DNA of 64,000 nucleotides from assembly GCA_963763955.1 (NCBI GenBank), contig CAVXQP010000005.1:7966-71965 (forward strand), read 5' to 3'. The DNA is from DASUPK01 sp963763955 (GTDB taxonomy: Bacteria; Actinomycetota; Thermoleophilia; Solirubrobacterales; 70-9). Under the pieces are notes generated by a model, which worked only from the letters and a program-made list of their open reading frames with translations, was not told the DNA's origin and did not search any database. The position numbers were made by a program, and so were the translations under genes. Positions 8,616 through 15,730 of this stretch are shown one piece after another (position 1 is the first letter of the stretch; every line of letters begins with the position of its first letter).

Positions 8616-8660
8616 CTAGCGGCCCTGCACCTCCAGAGTCCCGTCAAGCATGGAATTCAA
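8616..8660 (-). CDS. Very short reading frame (14 aa) behind a very strong ribosome binding site
   Basis: TTG at 8660 (or the in-frame ATG three codons later) begins five bases after AGAAAGGAGGTGGTCC and ends at TAG 8618-8616. The peptide reads LNSMLDGTLEVQGR. The unusually perfect ribosome binding site is the main reason to take it seriously; spacing is suitable. It could be a leader peptide, or the Shine-Dalgarno could act as a decoy. There is no homology claim. Confidence 0.3.
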   Translation of the reverse strand: MNSMLDGTLEVQGR

Positions 8661-8735
8661 GTTAGGACCACCTCCTTTCTCTGGTAACTCGTATTGAAGC
8701 AGGCGCTCCGGCCGTGGCTAGAGTGCCGGTTCGCA

Positions 8736-9209
8736 ATGTCCCGCGATAAGCGATTCCTGTTGGTGGTTCCGGCTCTCGCGATCCTTTCGCTGGGCACAGG
8801 TTGTGGCGGGGGGAAGCAGTCGGTCACCGCCGCCGAGCTGGTCCAGAAGGGCGATCAGATCTGCCGCACAGAGCAGATGGGCTTCAGCCAGATCCAGGCC
8901 CACCCTCCGGCCAACGCCTCGATCGCGGCGGACCAGACCAAGGAGCTGATCAAGACCGCCGAGAGTGCCAGCTCCCATCTCGGAGACCTCGAGCCGCCCG
9001 ACGAGCTCCGAGCGCCCTTCGAGAACTACATGAGCGCCCGGGACCGGGCCGTCGATCAGATGAAGAGGGGGGAGGACGCGGCCGAGAACCAGGACTCTAG
9101 GGCCTACGGGGCGGCGCAGGCGGCCGTGGTGAAGAGCGCTCCGGAGCGAAAGAGGCAGGCGCGCGCCGTGGGCTTCAGGGTCTGCGGTGCGAACGCGGGC
9201 TCCGCCTGA
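8736..9209 (+). CDS. Putative lipoprotein of unknown function
   Basis: This 157-residue protein has a basic N terminus, a hydrophobic stretch and a lipobox (SLGTGC, Cys at about residue 23), so it is likely lipid-anchored outside the membrane. The mature part has one Cys (QICRTEQ) near the start and one near the end (FRVCGANAG), perhaps a disulfide, and is otherwise helical and charged. I do not recognise a named domain. ATG at 8736 was chosen because it leads directly into the signal sequence. Confidence 0.65.
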   Translation: MSRDKRFLLVVPALAILSLGTGCGGGKQSVTAAELVQKGDQICRTEQMGFSQIQAHPPANASIAADQTKELIKTAESASSHLGDLEPPDELRAPFENYMSARDRAVDQMKRGEDAAENQDSRAYGAAQAAVVKSAPERKRQARAVGFRVCGANAGSA

Positions 9210-9216
9210 TCCTCGG

Positions 9217-9568
9217 CTACGACTCGGTCTGCGAGAGGTAGGCGAAGCCGGCGGTCATCGCCAGGTTGCCGAGGCCCGCGAGCCAGAGGCCCGCGCGGGC
9301 GCCCGGTCTGGAGAACGCCGGCGAGCGGGACCAGAGGATGTCGGTGGCGAGCTCCGTGCCGCGCAGCCAGGAAAGTGCCCACCAGTCCTTGGCGCGGTTG
9401 CGGCGGTAGGCGACCAGGTGCGCCGCCGCGAAGGTGAGCCAGATCGGGCCGCAGCGGCGGAAGAGCTCCCTCGCGTCGTCCGACGGCTCGTCGTGACCGA
9501 GCACGCGCAGGGTCTGCGACGGGCGCCAGCAGCGCGCCCGACCCGAGGACCAGATCGAAGGCGATCAT
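9217..9568 (-). pseudogene. Small membrane protein gene broken by a one-base insertion
   Basis: ATG at 9568 encodes MIAFDLVLGSGALLAP; removing one base near 9518-9522 joins this to SQTLRVLGHDEPSDDARELFRRCGPIWLTFAAAH and a last hydrophobic segment ending AYLSQTES, 116 aa in total. As sequenced, the frames are split. It has about three hydrophobic segments with a charged centre and no name I can give. It converges with the lipoprotein gene and is divergent from the RpiR regulator. Confidence 0.55.
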
Positions 9569-9675
9569 GTTCCGGTTCGTCCTCCGCAGCTGCCCGTCGA
9601 GGCTCACGGCGACGATCCAAGCACATTCACGGGGAGCCGAGAAGGGAAACCCGGCGGGCAGCGAAATCAGCGCCC

Positions 9676-10545
9676 GTGGCACGGACCGCGACCAAGACCC
9701 ATCCCGCCCGCAAGAGCCTCTCGGACTTCATCACGGAGCGCTTCGACGACTTCTCGCGCTCTCAGAAGGACGTGGCCCGCTACATCGTCGACCACCTCGA
9801 CGAGGCGGCCTTCCAGACGGCCGAGGAGCTCGCCCGCCGAGCCAACACATCCTCTTCCACGGTCGTTCGCTTCTCGCAGGCACTCGGGTTCGACGGCTAC
9901 CCCGAGCTGCAGCAGGCGGCGATCGAGGAATACCGGCACAAGGTCGCCGAGGGTCAGCCGAACCCCAATGGCGGCAGCGGCGCGGCCGCCCTCTTCAACT
10001 TCGATCATTCCGAGTTCGAGGCCTCGCTCGGCGCGGACTACTCGAACATCGAGGAGACGGCGCGGAACCTGACGCGCGAACAGATTGAGGCCTCGGTCTC
10101 GGCGCTCGCCACCTCCAGGAGGGTGCTGATCGTCGGCGTGGAGCAGATGGCGTTCTTCGCCAGCTACCTGCGCCACCTCCTCGGGCTGCTCGACGTGAGA
10201 GCGGAGATCGTCGCCTCGCCGAGCCAAGACAACATCCAGAAGCTCTCGCGGATGGACGAGGACACCCTGCTGGTGGTGCTCACCGCAGGGCGCGCCCATC
10301 CGCTCATCCTCAGGGCGCTGAAGCTCGCCCGGCATCGTCGCGCTCGCACCATCTCGATCACGGACTCGACGCTCTCCGACGTCGCGGAGCACTCGGAGCT
10401 GGTTCTCTACTACTCCTCCAACGGCCCGTCGTATATCCGCTCCAACGCGGCGCTGATGGGCCTGGTCCAGGCGCTCGCCCACGGGGTCTACTCGCGTGAC
10501 GAGGCCGCCCACCGCGACCGCATCCGCGCCTTCAAGCTGAAGTAG
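9676..10545 (+). CDS. MurR/RpiR-family transcriptional regulator
   Basis: This 289-residue protein has an N-terminal helix-turn-helix of the RpiR type (about residues 15-90: SDFITERFDDFSRSQKDVARYI ... ANTSSSTVVRFSQALGFDGYPEL) and a C-terminal SIS sugar-isomerase-like domain (RVLIVGVEQMAFFASYLRHLLG ... VLTAGRAHPLILRALKLARHRRA). Such regulators sense phosphosugars. GTG at 9676 was chosen because it precedes the HTH with a short basic tail. No sugar operon is adjacent, so the regulon is unknown. Confidence 0.9.
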   Translation: MARTATKTHPARKSLSDFITERFDDFSRSQKDVARYIVDHLDEAAFQTAEELARRANTSSSTVVRFSQALGFDGYPELQQAAIEEYRHKVAEGQPNPNGGSGAAALFNFDHSEFEASLGADYSNIEETARNLTREQIEASVSALATSRRVLIVGVEQMAFFASYLRHLLGLLDVRAEIVASPSQDNIQKLSRMDEDTLLVVLTAGRAHPLILRALKLARHRRARTISITDSTLSDVAEHSELVLYYSSNGPSYIRSNAALMGLVQALAHGVYSRDEAAHRDRIRAFKLK

Positions 10546-10793
10546 GAGGTCCACGCCTGGGCTGAGAATCTCTTCAGACAGAAGACCACAGGCCCGGGGG
10601 GCGATCCGGACCTGCAGTCGATACCGGGGTCCGGGGGAGGACCCCAAGTGATTACGCCGCCTCGTCCGATACGCACCCCCAGGGCGAGGTAGGAACAAGG
10701 TTGCCCACCCTCCAATGAGGCAAACGTCGCAGCCGACATTCATCGGGGGCGTCAGGTGGGGCCGCGGCGGGCGCCTTCTACTATTCGGTTTCC
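10546..10793. other. Intergenic region upstream of pdxS
   Basis: This 248-bp gap contains no convincing gene. It includes a hairpin (GGGGTCC ... GGACCCC near 10626-10645) without a T tract, which could close the rpiR transcript or form part of a pdxS leader, and a TATTCGG sequence close to the pdxS start. No known riboswitch could be matched. Confidence 0.4.
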
Positions 10794-11681
10794 ATGGCCG
10801 AGCGAGCGACCTTCCGTGTCAAGACCGGCCTCGCCGAGATGCTCAAGGGCGGGGTGATCATGGATGTCACCAACGCCGAGCAGGCGAAGATCGCCGAGGA
10901 TGCGGGCGCCTGCGCGGTGATGGCGCTGGAGCGCGTGCCGGCCGACATCCGGGCCCAGGGCGGGGTTGCGCGGATGTCCAATCCCGCCGTGATCAAGGAG
11001 ATCCAGGAGGCGGTGACGATCCCCGTGATGGCCAAGGCGCGGATCGGCCACTTCGCCGAGGCCCAGGTGCTCCAGTCCCTGGAGGTCGACTATGTGGACG
11101 AGTCCGAGGTCCTGACCCCCGCCGACGAGTCGAACCACATCGACAAGTTCGCCTTCGAGGTGCCCTTCGTTTGCGGCGCCACCAATCTCGGCGAGGCGCT
11201 CCGCCGCATCGGCGAGGGCGCGGCGATGATCCGCTCCAAGGGCGAGGCCGGCACCGGCAACATCGTCGAGGCCGTCCGCCACATGCGTGAGATCACCGAC
11301 GGCATCAAGCAGCTCGCCTCGCTGCGCACCGAGCAGCTCGCCGGCGCCGCCAAGCAGCACCAGGCGCCGCTCGACGTGGTCCAGGACGTCGCCGAGCGCG
11401 GCTGGCTGCCGGTGCCGCTCTTCTGCGCGGGCGGCATCGCCACCCCGGCGGACGCCGCGCTGATGATGCAGCTCGGCGCCGAGGGCAACTTCGTCGGCTC
11501 CGGGATCTTCAAGAGCGAGGACCCCGCCCGGCGGGCCCGTGCGATCGTCGAGGCGACCACGCACTTCAACGACCCCGAGCGGGTCGCCCAGGCGTCGATG
11601 GAGCTCGGCGAGGCGATGCCCGGCCTTGAGATCGAGGCGCTCGCCCAAGACGGCGGCCTGCTGCAGGGCCGCGGCACCTGA
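10794..11681 (+). CDS. pdxS: Pyridoxal 5'-phosphate synthase lyase subunit PdxS
   Basis: This 295-residue (beta/alpha)8 barrel joins ribose 5-phosphate, glyceraldehyde 3-phosphate and ammonia to make PLP. Family motifs are intact: MLKGGVIMDVTNAEQAKIAEDAGA, ALERVPADIR, VMAKARIGHFAEAQ (catalytic Lys), IRSKGEAGTGN (second catalytic Lys) and the VPLFCAGGIATPADAALMMQLGA phosphate site. Ammonia comes from PdxT, encoded one base downstream, so the two are co-transcribed. Length and motifs are typical. Confidence 0.97.
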   Translation: MAERATFRVKTGLAEMLKGGVIMDVTNAEQAKIAEDAGACAVMALERVPADIRAQGGVARMSNPAVIKEIQEAVTIPVMAKARIGHFAEAQVLQSLEVDYVDESEVLTPADESNHIDKFAFEVPFVCGATNLGEALRRIGEGAAMIRSKGEAGTGNIVEAVRHMREITDGIKQLASLRTEQLAGAAKQHQAPLDVVQDVAERGWLPVPLFCAGGIATPADAALMMQLGAEGNFVGSGIFKSEDPARRARAIVEATTHFNDPERVAQASMELGEAMPGLEIEALAQDGGLLQGRGT

Positions 11682-11682
11682 G

Positions 11683-12273
11683 TTGAGCCGACCTCCCCTG
11701 CGCATCGGCGTCCTCGCCATCCAGGGCGACTTCGAGGCCCATCGCCGGACGCTCGAGTCGCTCGGTGCCGAGGTGGGCGAGGTGCGAACCGCGTCCGGGC
11801 TCGAGGCGCTCGACGGCCTGGTCATCCCAGGCGGCGAGTCCACCACGATCTCGATGGGGATGGAGCACGAGGGCCTGGACGACGCGATTCGCTCCTTTCA
11901 CCGCGAAGGGGGGCCGATCTTCGGTAGCTGCGCGGGGATGATCGTCTCCGACAGCGCACACCTCGGGCTGGCCGACTACCTCTGTCGCCGCAACGCCTTC
12001 GGCCGGCAGCTGCAGAGCTTCGAGGAGGACCTGCGGGTCGAGGGACTGGGCGACGAGCCTTTGCGGGCGGTCTTCATCCGGGCCCCCTGGGTCGAGGAGC
12101 ATGGTCATGACGTCGAGGTCCTGGCCGAGGTCCACGGCCACCCGGTTGCGGTTCGCGACGCGAACGTGCTGGCCGTCGCCTTCCACGCCGAGCTCACCGA
12201 CGACAGCCGCCTGCACGCCGCCTTCATGGCGATGTGTACGGCGGCGCGGTCCGGCGATCCGGCTCATCGCTAG
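11683..12273 (+). CDS. pdxT: Pyridoxal 5'-phosphate synthase glutaminase subunit PdxT
   Basis: This 196-residue class-I glutaminase supplies ammonia to PdxS. Visible motifs: IGVLAIQGDFEAHRR at the N terminus, VIPGGESTTIS, the nucleophile Cys in FGSCAGMI, and the His-Glu pair in VAFHAELTDD. TTG at 11683 is one base after the pdxS stop and is the only start that gives a normal N terminus; translational coupling to pdxS is likely. Confidence 0.95.
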   Translation: MSRPPLRIGVLAIQGDFEAHRRTLESLGAEVGEVRTASGLEALDGLVIPGGESTTISMGMEHEGLDDAIRSFHREGGPIFGSCAGMIVSDSAHLGLADYLCRRNAFGRQLQSFEEDLRVEGLGDEPLRAVFIRAPWVEEHGHDVEVLAEVHGHPVAVRDANVLAVAFHAELTDDSRLHAAFMAMCTAARSGDPAHR

Positions 12274-12282
12274 GTTGTCGGT

Positions 12283-13386
12283 ATGAGGGACCCACGGGTG
12301 ACGGCGCTCGCGCAGATCCTCGTTCGGCACTCCACCGGGGTCTCGGACGGGGACGTCTGCACGATCGAGGGCGAATCGGCGGCCGAGCCTCTGCTGCAGG
12401 CGATCTACGAGGAGGTCCTGCGGGCCGGCGGGAACCCGATCGTGAACGTGGCGATGGAGGGCCAGTCGACCTCCTACTTCGAGCTCGCCTCCGACAGACA
12501 GCTGGAGTGGATCTCGCCGGTCGCGGAGTGGGCGGTCGAGAACGCGGACGTCCGCATCGCGGTGATGGCGAGCCAGAACACACGTGCCCTCTCCCAGATT
12601 CCGCCCGAGCGCCAGGCGACGCGGCAGGCCGCGACACAAAAGCTGATGAAGCGGGCGATGGAGCGGAGCGCGGAGGGGACCTACCGCTGGGCGCTCACCC
12701 TCTTCCCGACCCACGCTTACGCGTCCGAGGCGGGGATGGGCCTGGCCGCTTACGAGGACTTCTACTACGGCGCCTGCCTGGCGACGGACGATGACCCCGT
12801 GGGGGCCTGGGCGCGGACCTCCGAGGAGACCAAGCGACTGGCCGACTGGATCCAGGGCCGCTCCGAGGTGCACGTGACCGGCGACGGCACGGACCTGCGG
12901 CTCGGGATCGAGGACCGCACCTTCATCGCGGCCGATGGCAAGCACAACATGCCGGACGGGGAGTTCTTCACGGGACCCGTCGAGGACTCAGCCGATGGCG
13001 AGATCAGCTTTCACCTCCCCGCCACCTATGCGGGCCGCGAGGTTGCCGGCGTGCGGTTCCGCTTCGAGGGTGGCAAGGTCGTCGACGCGACCGCGGAGAA
13101 GGGAGAGGAATTCCTGATCGAGATGCTCGACACCGACGAGGGGGCCCGTCGCCTCGGGGAGCTCGGCATCGGCACCAATTACGGGATCGCCGCCGGCACC
13201 GGCGAGATCCTGCTCGATGAGAAGATCGGCGGCACGGTCCACCTCGCCGTGGGCCGCTCATACCCGGAGACCGGCGGCGTCAACGAGTCGGCGATTCACT
13301 GGGACATGATCTGCGACCTGCGCAAGGGCGGCCAGATCGAGGTCGACGGAGAGCCGCTGCAGCGCGACGGCGCGTTCGTGGTCTAG
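12283..13386 (+). CDS. M29-family metallo-aminopeptidase
   Basis: This 367-residue protein matches the thermophilic aminopeptidase (AmpS/AmpT, M29) family along its whole length. Metal-site motifs include HNMPDGEFFTGPV, EKIGGTVHLAVG and the C-terminal ESAIHWDMICDLR. It should remove N-terminal residues in the cytoplasm using two divalent metal ions. ATG at 12283 lies nine bases after pdxT, so it may share that transcript, although no metabolic link is obvious. Confidence 0.92.
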   Translation: MRDPRVTALAQILVRHSTGVSDGDVCTIEGESAAEPLLQAIYEEVLRAGGNPIVNVAMEGQSTSYFELASDRQLEWISPVAEWAVENADVRIAVMASQNTRALSQIPPERQATRQAATQKLMKRAMERSAEGTYRWALTLFPTHAYASEAGMGLAAYEDFYYGACLATDDDPVGAWARTSEETKRLADWIQGRSEVHVTGDGTDLRLGIEDRTFIAADGKHNMPDGEFFTGPVEDSADGEISFHLPATYAGREVAGVRFRFEGGKVVDATAEKGEEFLIEMLDTDEGARRLGELGIGTNYGIAAGTGEILLDEKIGGTVHLAVGRSYPETGGVNESAIHWDMICDLRKGGQIEVDGEPLQRDGAFVV

Positions 13387-13501
13387 GGCCGCAACCCTCG
13401 TCCCGAAACCGGGTTCTACCCGGCAGAAACGGTAGGCGCTCGGTCGGGGAGAACGAGCCCTCCATGACGAAGTTGCCCATCGCACCGCAAGGAGGGACAG
13501 C

Positions 13502-14116
13502 ATGTTCGGACGCAAGCTGGGCTTGGTGGCCGTCGCGGCCCTGAGTCTGGGTCTCGTTCTGGCTGCACCGTCAGCGCTGGCCAGGAAGAAGGTCATCAAC
13601 AAGACCTACGCCGTGGGCGTCGGCGCGCCGTCCGGCGGAGTGCCGCTCAACATCCCGGATGGCGGTGGCGCTGCCATCCAGCTCGTGCGTGATCCGGTCG
13701 CGGTCAAGGGTCTCAATCCGCATGGCAAGATCAAGGATGTGAACGTGGGTGTGAGGATCTCGCACCCGTTCGCCAGTGACCTGGAGATCTATCTCGCTAC
13801 GCCGCGAGGGGTCATCAACCTCTCGCATGACGTCGGCGGGAACGGCAACAACTACGGGAACGGTTTCGCCGGGTGCTCGGGTGGGCTGACCACCTTCGAT
13901 AGCCAGACGCCGACCTCGATCGCGACGCCCGGCCTTAACGCTCCCTTCGTCGGGTTCTTCGCGCCACAGGAGAGCCTCAATTTGGTCAATGGCCTGGGCG
14001 CCAAGAAGGCGACGAATGCCGTCTGGTCCCTGCTGGTGATGGACGACAACAACCTGCACGGCACCGGCACCCTCGACTGCTTCAAGTTGAGCGTGACAGC
14101 CAGCAACCCGAAGTAG
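13502..14116 (+). CDS. Secreted protein with a proprotein-convertase P domain
   Basis: This 204-residue protein has a Sec signal peptide (basic start, hydrophobic core, cleavage likely after SALA near residue 27). The mature part is a single P/Homo B domain: NIPDGG, GKIKDVNVGVRISHPFASDLEIYLATPRG, LSHDVGGNGNNYG, and the closing WSLLVMDDNNLHGTGTLDCFKLSV. Such domains are jelly-roll modules normally attached to subtilisin-like proteases; here the protease is absent, so it may be a stand-alone surface or binding protein. A strong AAGGAGG ribosome binding site precedes ATG 13502, and a terminator follows. Confidence 0.88.
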   Translation: MFGRKLGLVAVAALSLGLVLAAPSALARKKVINKTYAVGVGAPSGGVPLNIPDGGGAAIQLVRDPVAVKGLNPHGKIKDVNVGVRISHPFASDLEIYLATPRGVINLSHDVGGNGNNYGNGFAGCSGGLTTFDSQTPTSIATPGLNAPFVGFFAPQESLNLVNGLGAKKATNAVWSLLVMDDNNLHGTGTLDCFKLSVTASNPK

Positions 14117-14137
14117 CCGTCTGTCAAACCGGGAGGG

Positions 14138-14170
14138 AACGGGGCGCCTGGCGGCGCCCCGTTTGGCTTT
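14138..14170 (+). terminator. Intrinsic terminator after the P-domain gene
   Basis: A perfect 11-bp GC-rich stem (14138-14148 with 14153-14163, loop TGGC) is followed by TTGGCTTT. It lies 22 bases after the stop codon and 25 bases before yebC, separating the two transcripts. Confidence 0.75.
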
Positions 14171-14194
14171 CCCGTTCGACCTAGAATCGACGCC

Positions 14195-14950
14195 ATGTCG
14201 GGTCACTCGAAGTGGTCGTCGATCAAGCACAAGAAGGGCGCCGCGGACGCCAAGCGCGGCAAGCTCTTCACGAAGCTGGCGCGCGCGATCACCGTCGCCG
14301 CGCGCGACGGTGGCGGCAACCTGGACGCGAACCCCGGGCTCGGGCTAGCGGTGCAGAAGGCACGCGACGCCTCGATGCCCAAGGACAACATCCAGCGGGC
14401 GATCGACCGCGGTACCGGCGAGGGCGCCGACGCCGCCGCCATCGAGAGCGTCACCTACGAGGGCTACGGCCCAGGGGGTGCCGCGATCCTGGTTGAGGCG
14501 CTGACCGACAACCGCAATCGGACCGGCTCCGAAATTCGCCACGCCTTCGAGCGGCACGGCGGAAGTCTCGGCGAGCCGGGTTCGGTCGCCTGGCAGTTCG
14601 AGAACCGCGGCGTGATCCTCGTCGACGGCGAGCGCTACAGCGAGGACGACCTGATGCCCGCAATCGACGCCGGCGCTGAGGACGTCTCCGAGGATGGCGA
14701 CCTGATCAAGGTCACCACGGCCGCCTCCGATCTGGCGGCCGTCCGCTCGGCGCTGGAGGAGGCCGGGGTCGAGGTCCAGTCGGCCGAGCTCTCGATGGAG
14801 CCCAAGAGCACAGTCGAGGTCGGGGAGCGCGACGCGCCCGCGCTGCTGCGGCTCATGGACGCCCTCGAGGAGCACGACGACGTGGACTCCGTGCACGCGA
14901 ACTTCGACGTTCCGGAGGAAGTGCTGGAGAAGGCGGCCGCGACGAGTTAG
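14195..14950 (+). CDS. yebC: YebC/PmpR-family protein (TACO1 type)
   Basis: This 251-residue protein opens MSGHSKWSSIKHKKGAADAK, the diagnostic start of the family, and retains ARDASMPKDNIQRAIDRGTG and ALTDNRNRTGSEIRHAF. YebC proteins are known as DNA-binding regulators and, more recently, as translation factors that help ribosomes through difficult sequences. Position just upstream of ruvC is the usual arrangement in actinobacteria. Confidence 0.95.
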   Translation: MSGHSKWSSIKHKKGAADAKRGKLFTKLARAITVAARDGGGNLDANPGLGLAVQKARDASMPKDNIQRAIDRGTGEGADAAAIESVTYEGYGPGGAAILVEALTDNRNRTGSEIRHAFERHGGSLGEPGSVAWQFENRGVILVDGERYSEDDLMPAIDAGAEDVSEDGDLIKVTTAASDLAAVRSALEEAGVEVQSAELSMEPKSTVEVGERDAPALLRLMDALEEHDDVDSVHANFDVPEEVLEKAAATS

Positions 14951-15084
14951 GCGCCGCCACCTCCTCTTCTTGGGGAGGGCGTCCTTCTTTTGGGGCAGCC
15001 GGCGTCTGCGTTGGGCGTTCTCCCCCTGCTCCGCCCGTTCGGCCCGTTGAAGGACATCCGGGGTGCGAGTGAGAATGAAAGAGC

Positions 15085-15637
15085 GTGATCGTCATCGGTA
15101 TCGATCCGGGTATCGCCAACACCGGATTCGGAGTGGTCCGTACCTCCGGTGAGCGAATGGTGGCGCTGGACGGGGGCGTGATCGAGGTCCCCTCGGATCT
15201 CTCCGCCGAGCAGCGGCTGGTCCGCCTGCACGACTCGCTGGGCGAGCTGATCGCGCTGGCATGAGCCGAAGGCGATGGCGATCGAGGAGCTCTTCTTCGG
15301 CAAGAACCTCGCGTCCGCCCAGAGCGTCGGAGAGGCGCGAGGCGTGACGCTGCTGGCCGCGGCCAGACATGCTGTGCCCTGCTTCGACTACACGCCCCAG
15401 GCCGTGAAGAAGGCGGTCTGCGGATCGGGATCCGCCGACAAGGAACAGGTGCAGCGGATGGTGGCCAGCCTCCTCGGCCTCCCGGAGCCGCCCACGCCCG
15501 ACCATGCGGCCGACGCCTTCGCGGTCGCGATCTGCCACGCCGGGACCGCCGGATCGCGCAACGCCGTTTCGCACTTCGGGCGGTCGAGGGCCGGGACGCA
15601 GTCGGCGCTCGCCAGGCGCCAGCGCCTCGCCGGCTAG
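15085..15637 (+). pseudogene. ruvC: Holliday junction endonuclease RuvC, frame broken by one extra base
   Basis: GTG at 15085 begins VIVIGIDPGIANTGFGVV, with the first catalytic Asp of RuvC. The frame stops at TGA 15262-15264; one extra base around 15253-15260 explains this, because IALA* becomes IAWHEPKAMAIEELFFGKN (second catalytic Glu) in the next frame. The rest (ASAQSVGEARG, then PDHAADAFAVAICHA with the final acidic pair) is intact to TAG 15637, 183 aa in total, a normal RuvC length. RuvC cuts Holliday junctions moved by RuvAB. Because ruvA and ruvB lie just downstream, a sequence error is more likely than true loss. Confidence 0.85.
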
Positions 15638-15656
15638 CGGCCACGCGGCGCCTGGG

Positions 15657-15679
15657 GGCTGGTTGGGTGGCAACCAGCC
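15657..15679. other. Strong hairpin after ruvC
   Basis: GGCTGGTTG and CAACCAGCC form a perfect 9-bp stem with a five-base loop, 20 bases after the ruvC stop and ~50 bases before the MFS gene. There is no T tract, so it may be a processing or partial-termination site rather than a classic terminator. Confidence 0.4.
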
Positions 15680-15730
15680 GGGTCGCCGGCTTCTCGCGAA
15701 GACCACCGGCGCGTGTAGTGTCGGAACCCG

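Larger units (their letters stand above)
8401..8690 (-). ncRNA. Candidate small transcript: extended Shine-Dalgarno at its 5' end, strong terminator at its 3' end
   Basis: The ~540-bp gap 8194-8735 has no convincing protein gene. On the minus strand it holds AGAAAGGAGGTGGTCC (8680-8665), complementary over 16 bases (one G-U pair) to the 3' end of 16S rRNA, then a 14-codon frame, ~200 GC-rich bases, and a 15-bp hairpin followed by CTTTT. The order looks like an independent short RNA with a leader-type peptide, or an RNA that binds the 30S subunit. I cannot assign it to a known RNA family. The remainder (8194-8400) would be the 5' region of the YCII-sigma gene; a TTGACG at 8351-8346 could be a -35 box but lacks a good -10. 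Confidence 0.45.

Noticed and set aside
8665..8680. Plus-strand GGACCACCTCCTTTCT, like the 3' end of 16S rRNA
   Set aside because: No other 16S sequence surrounds it. On the other strand it makes sense as an extended Shine-Dalgarno.
10559..10640. GGCTGAGA upstream of pdxS, suggestive of a TPP riboswitch
   Set aside because: The second conserved half (GAACCTGATCTGG...GAAGGGA type) and the 5' GGGGTGC are missing, and pdxS is not a thiamine gene.
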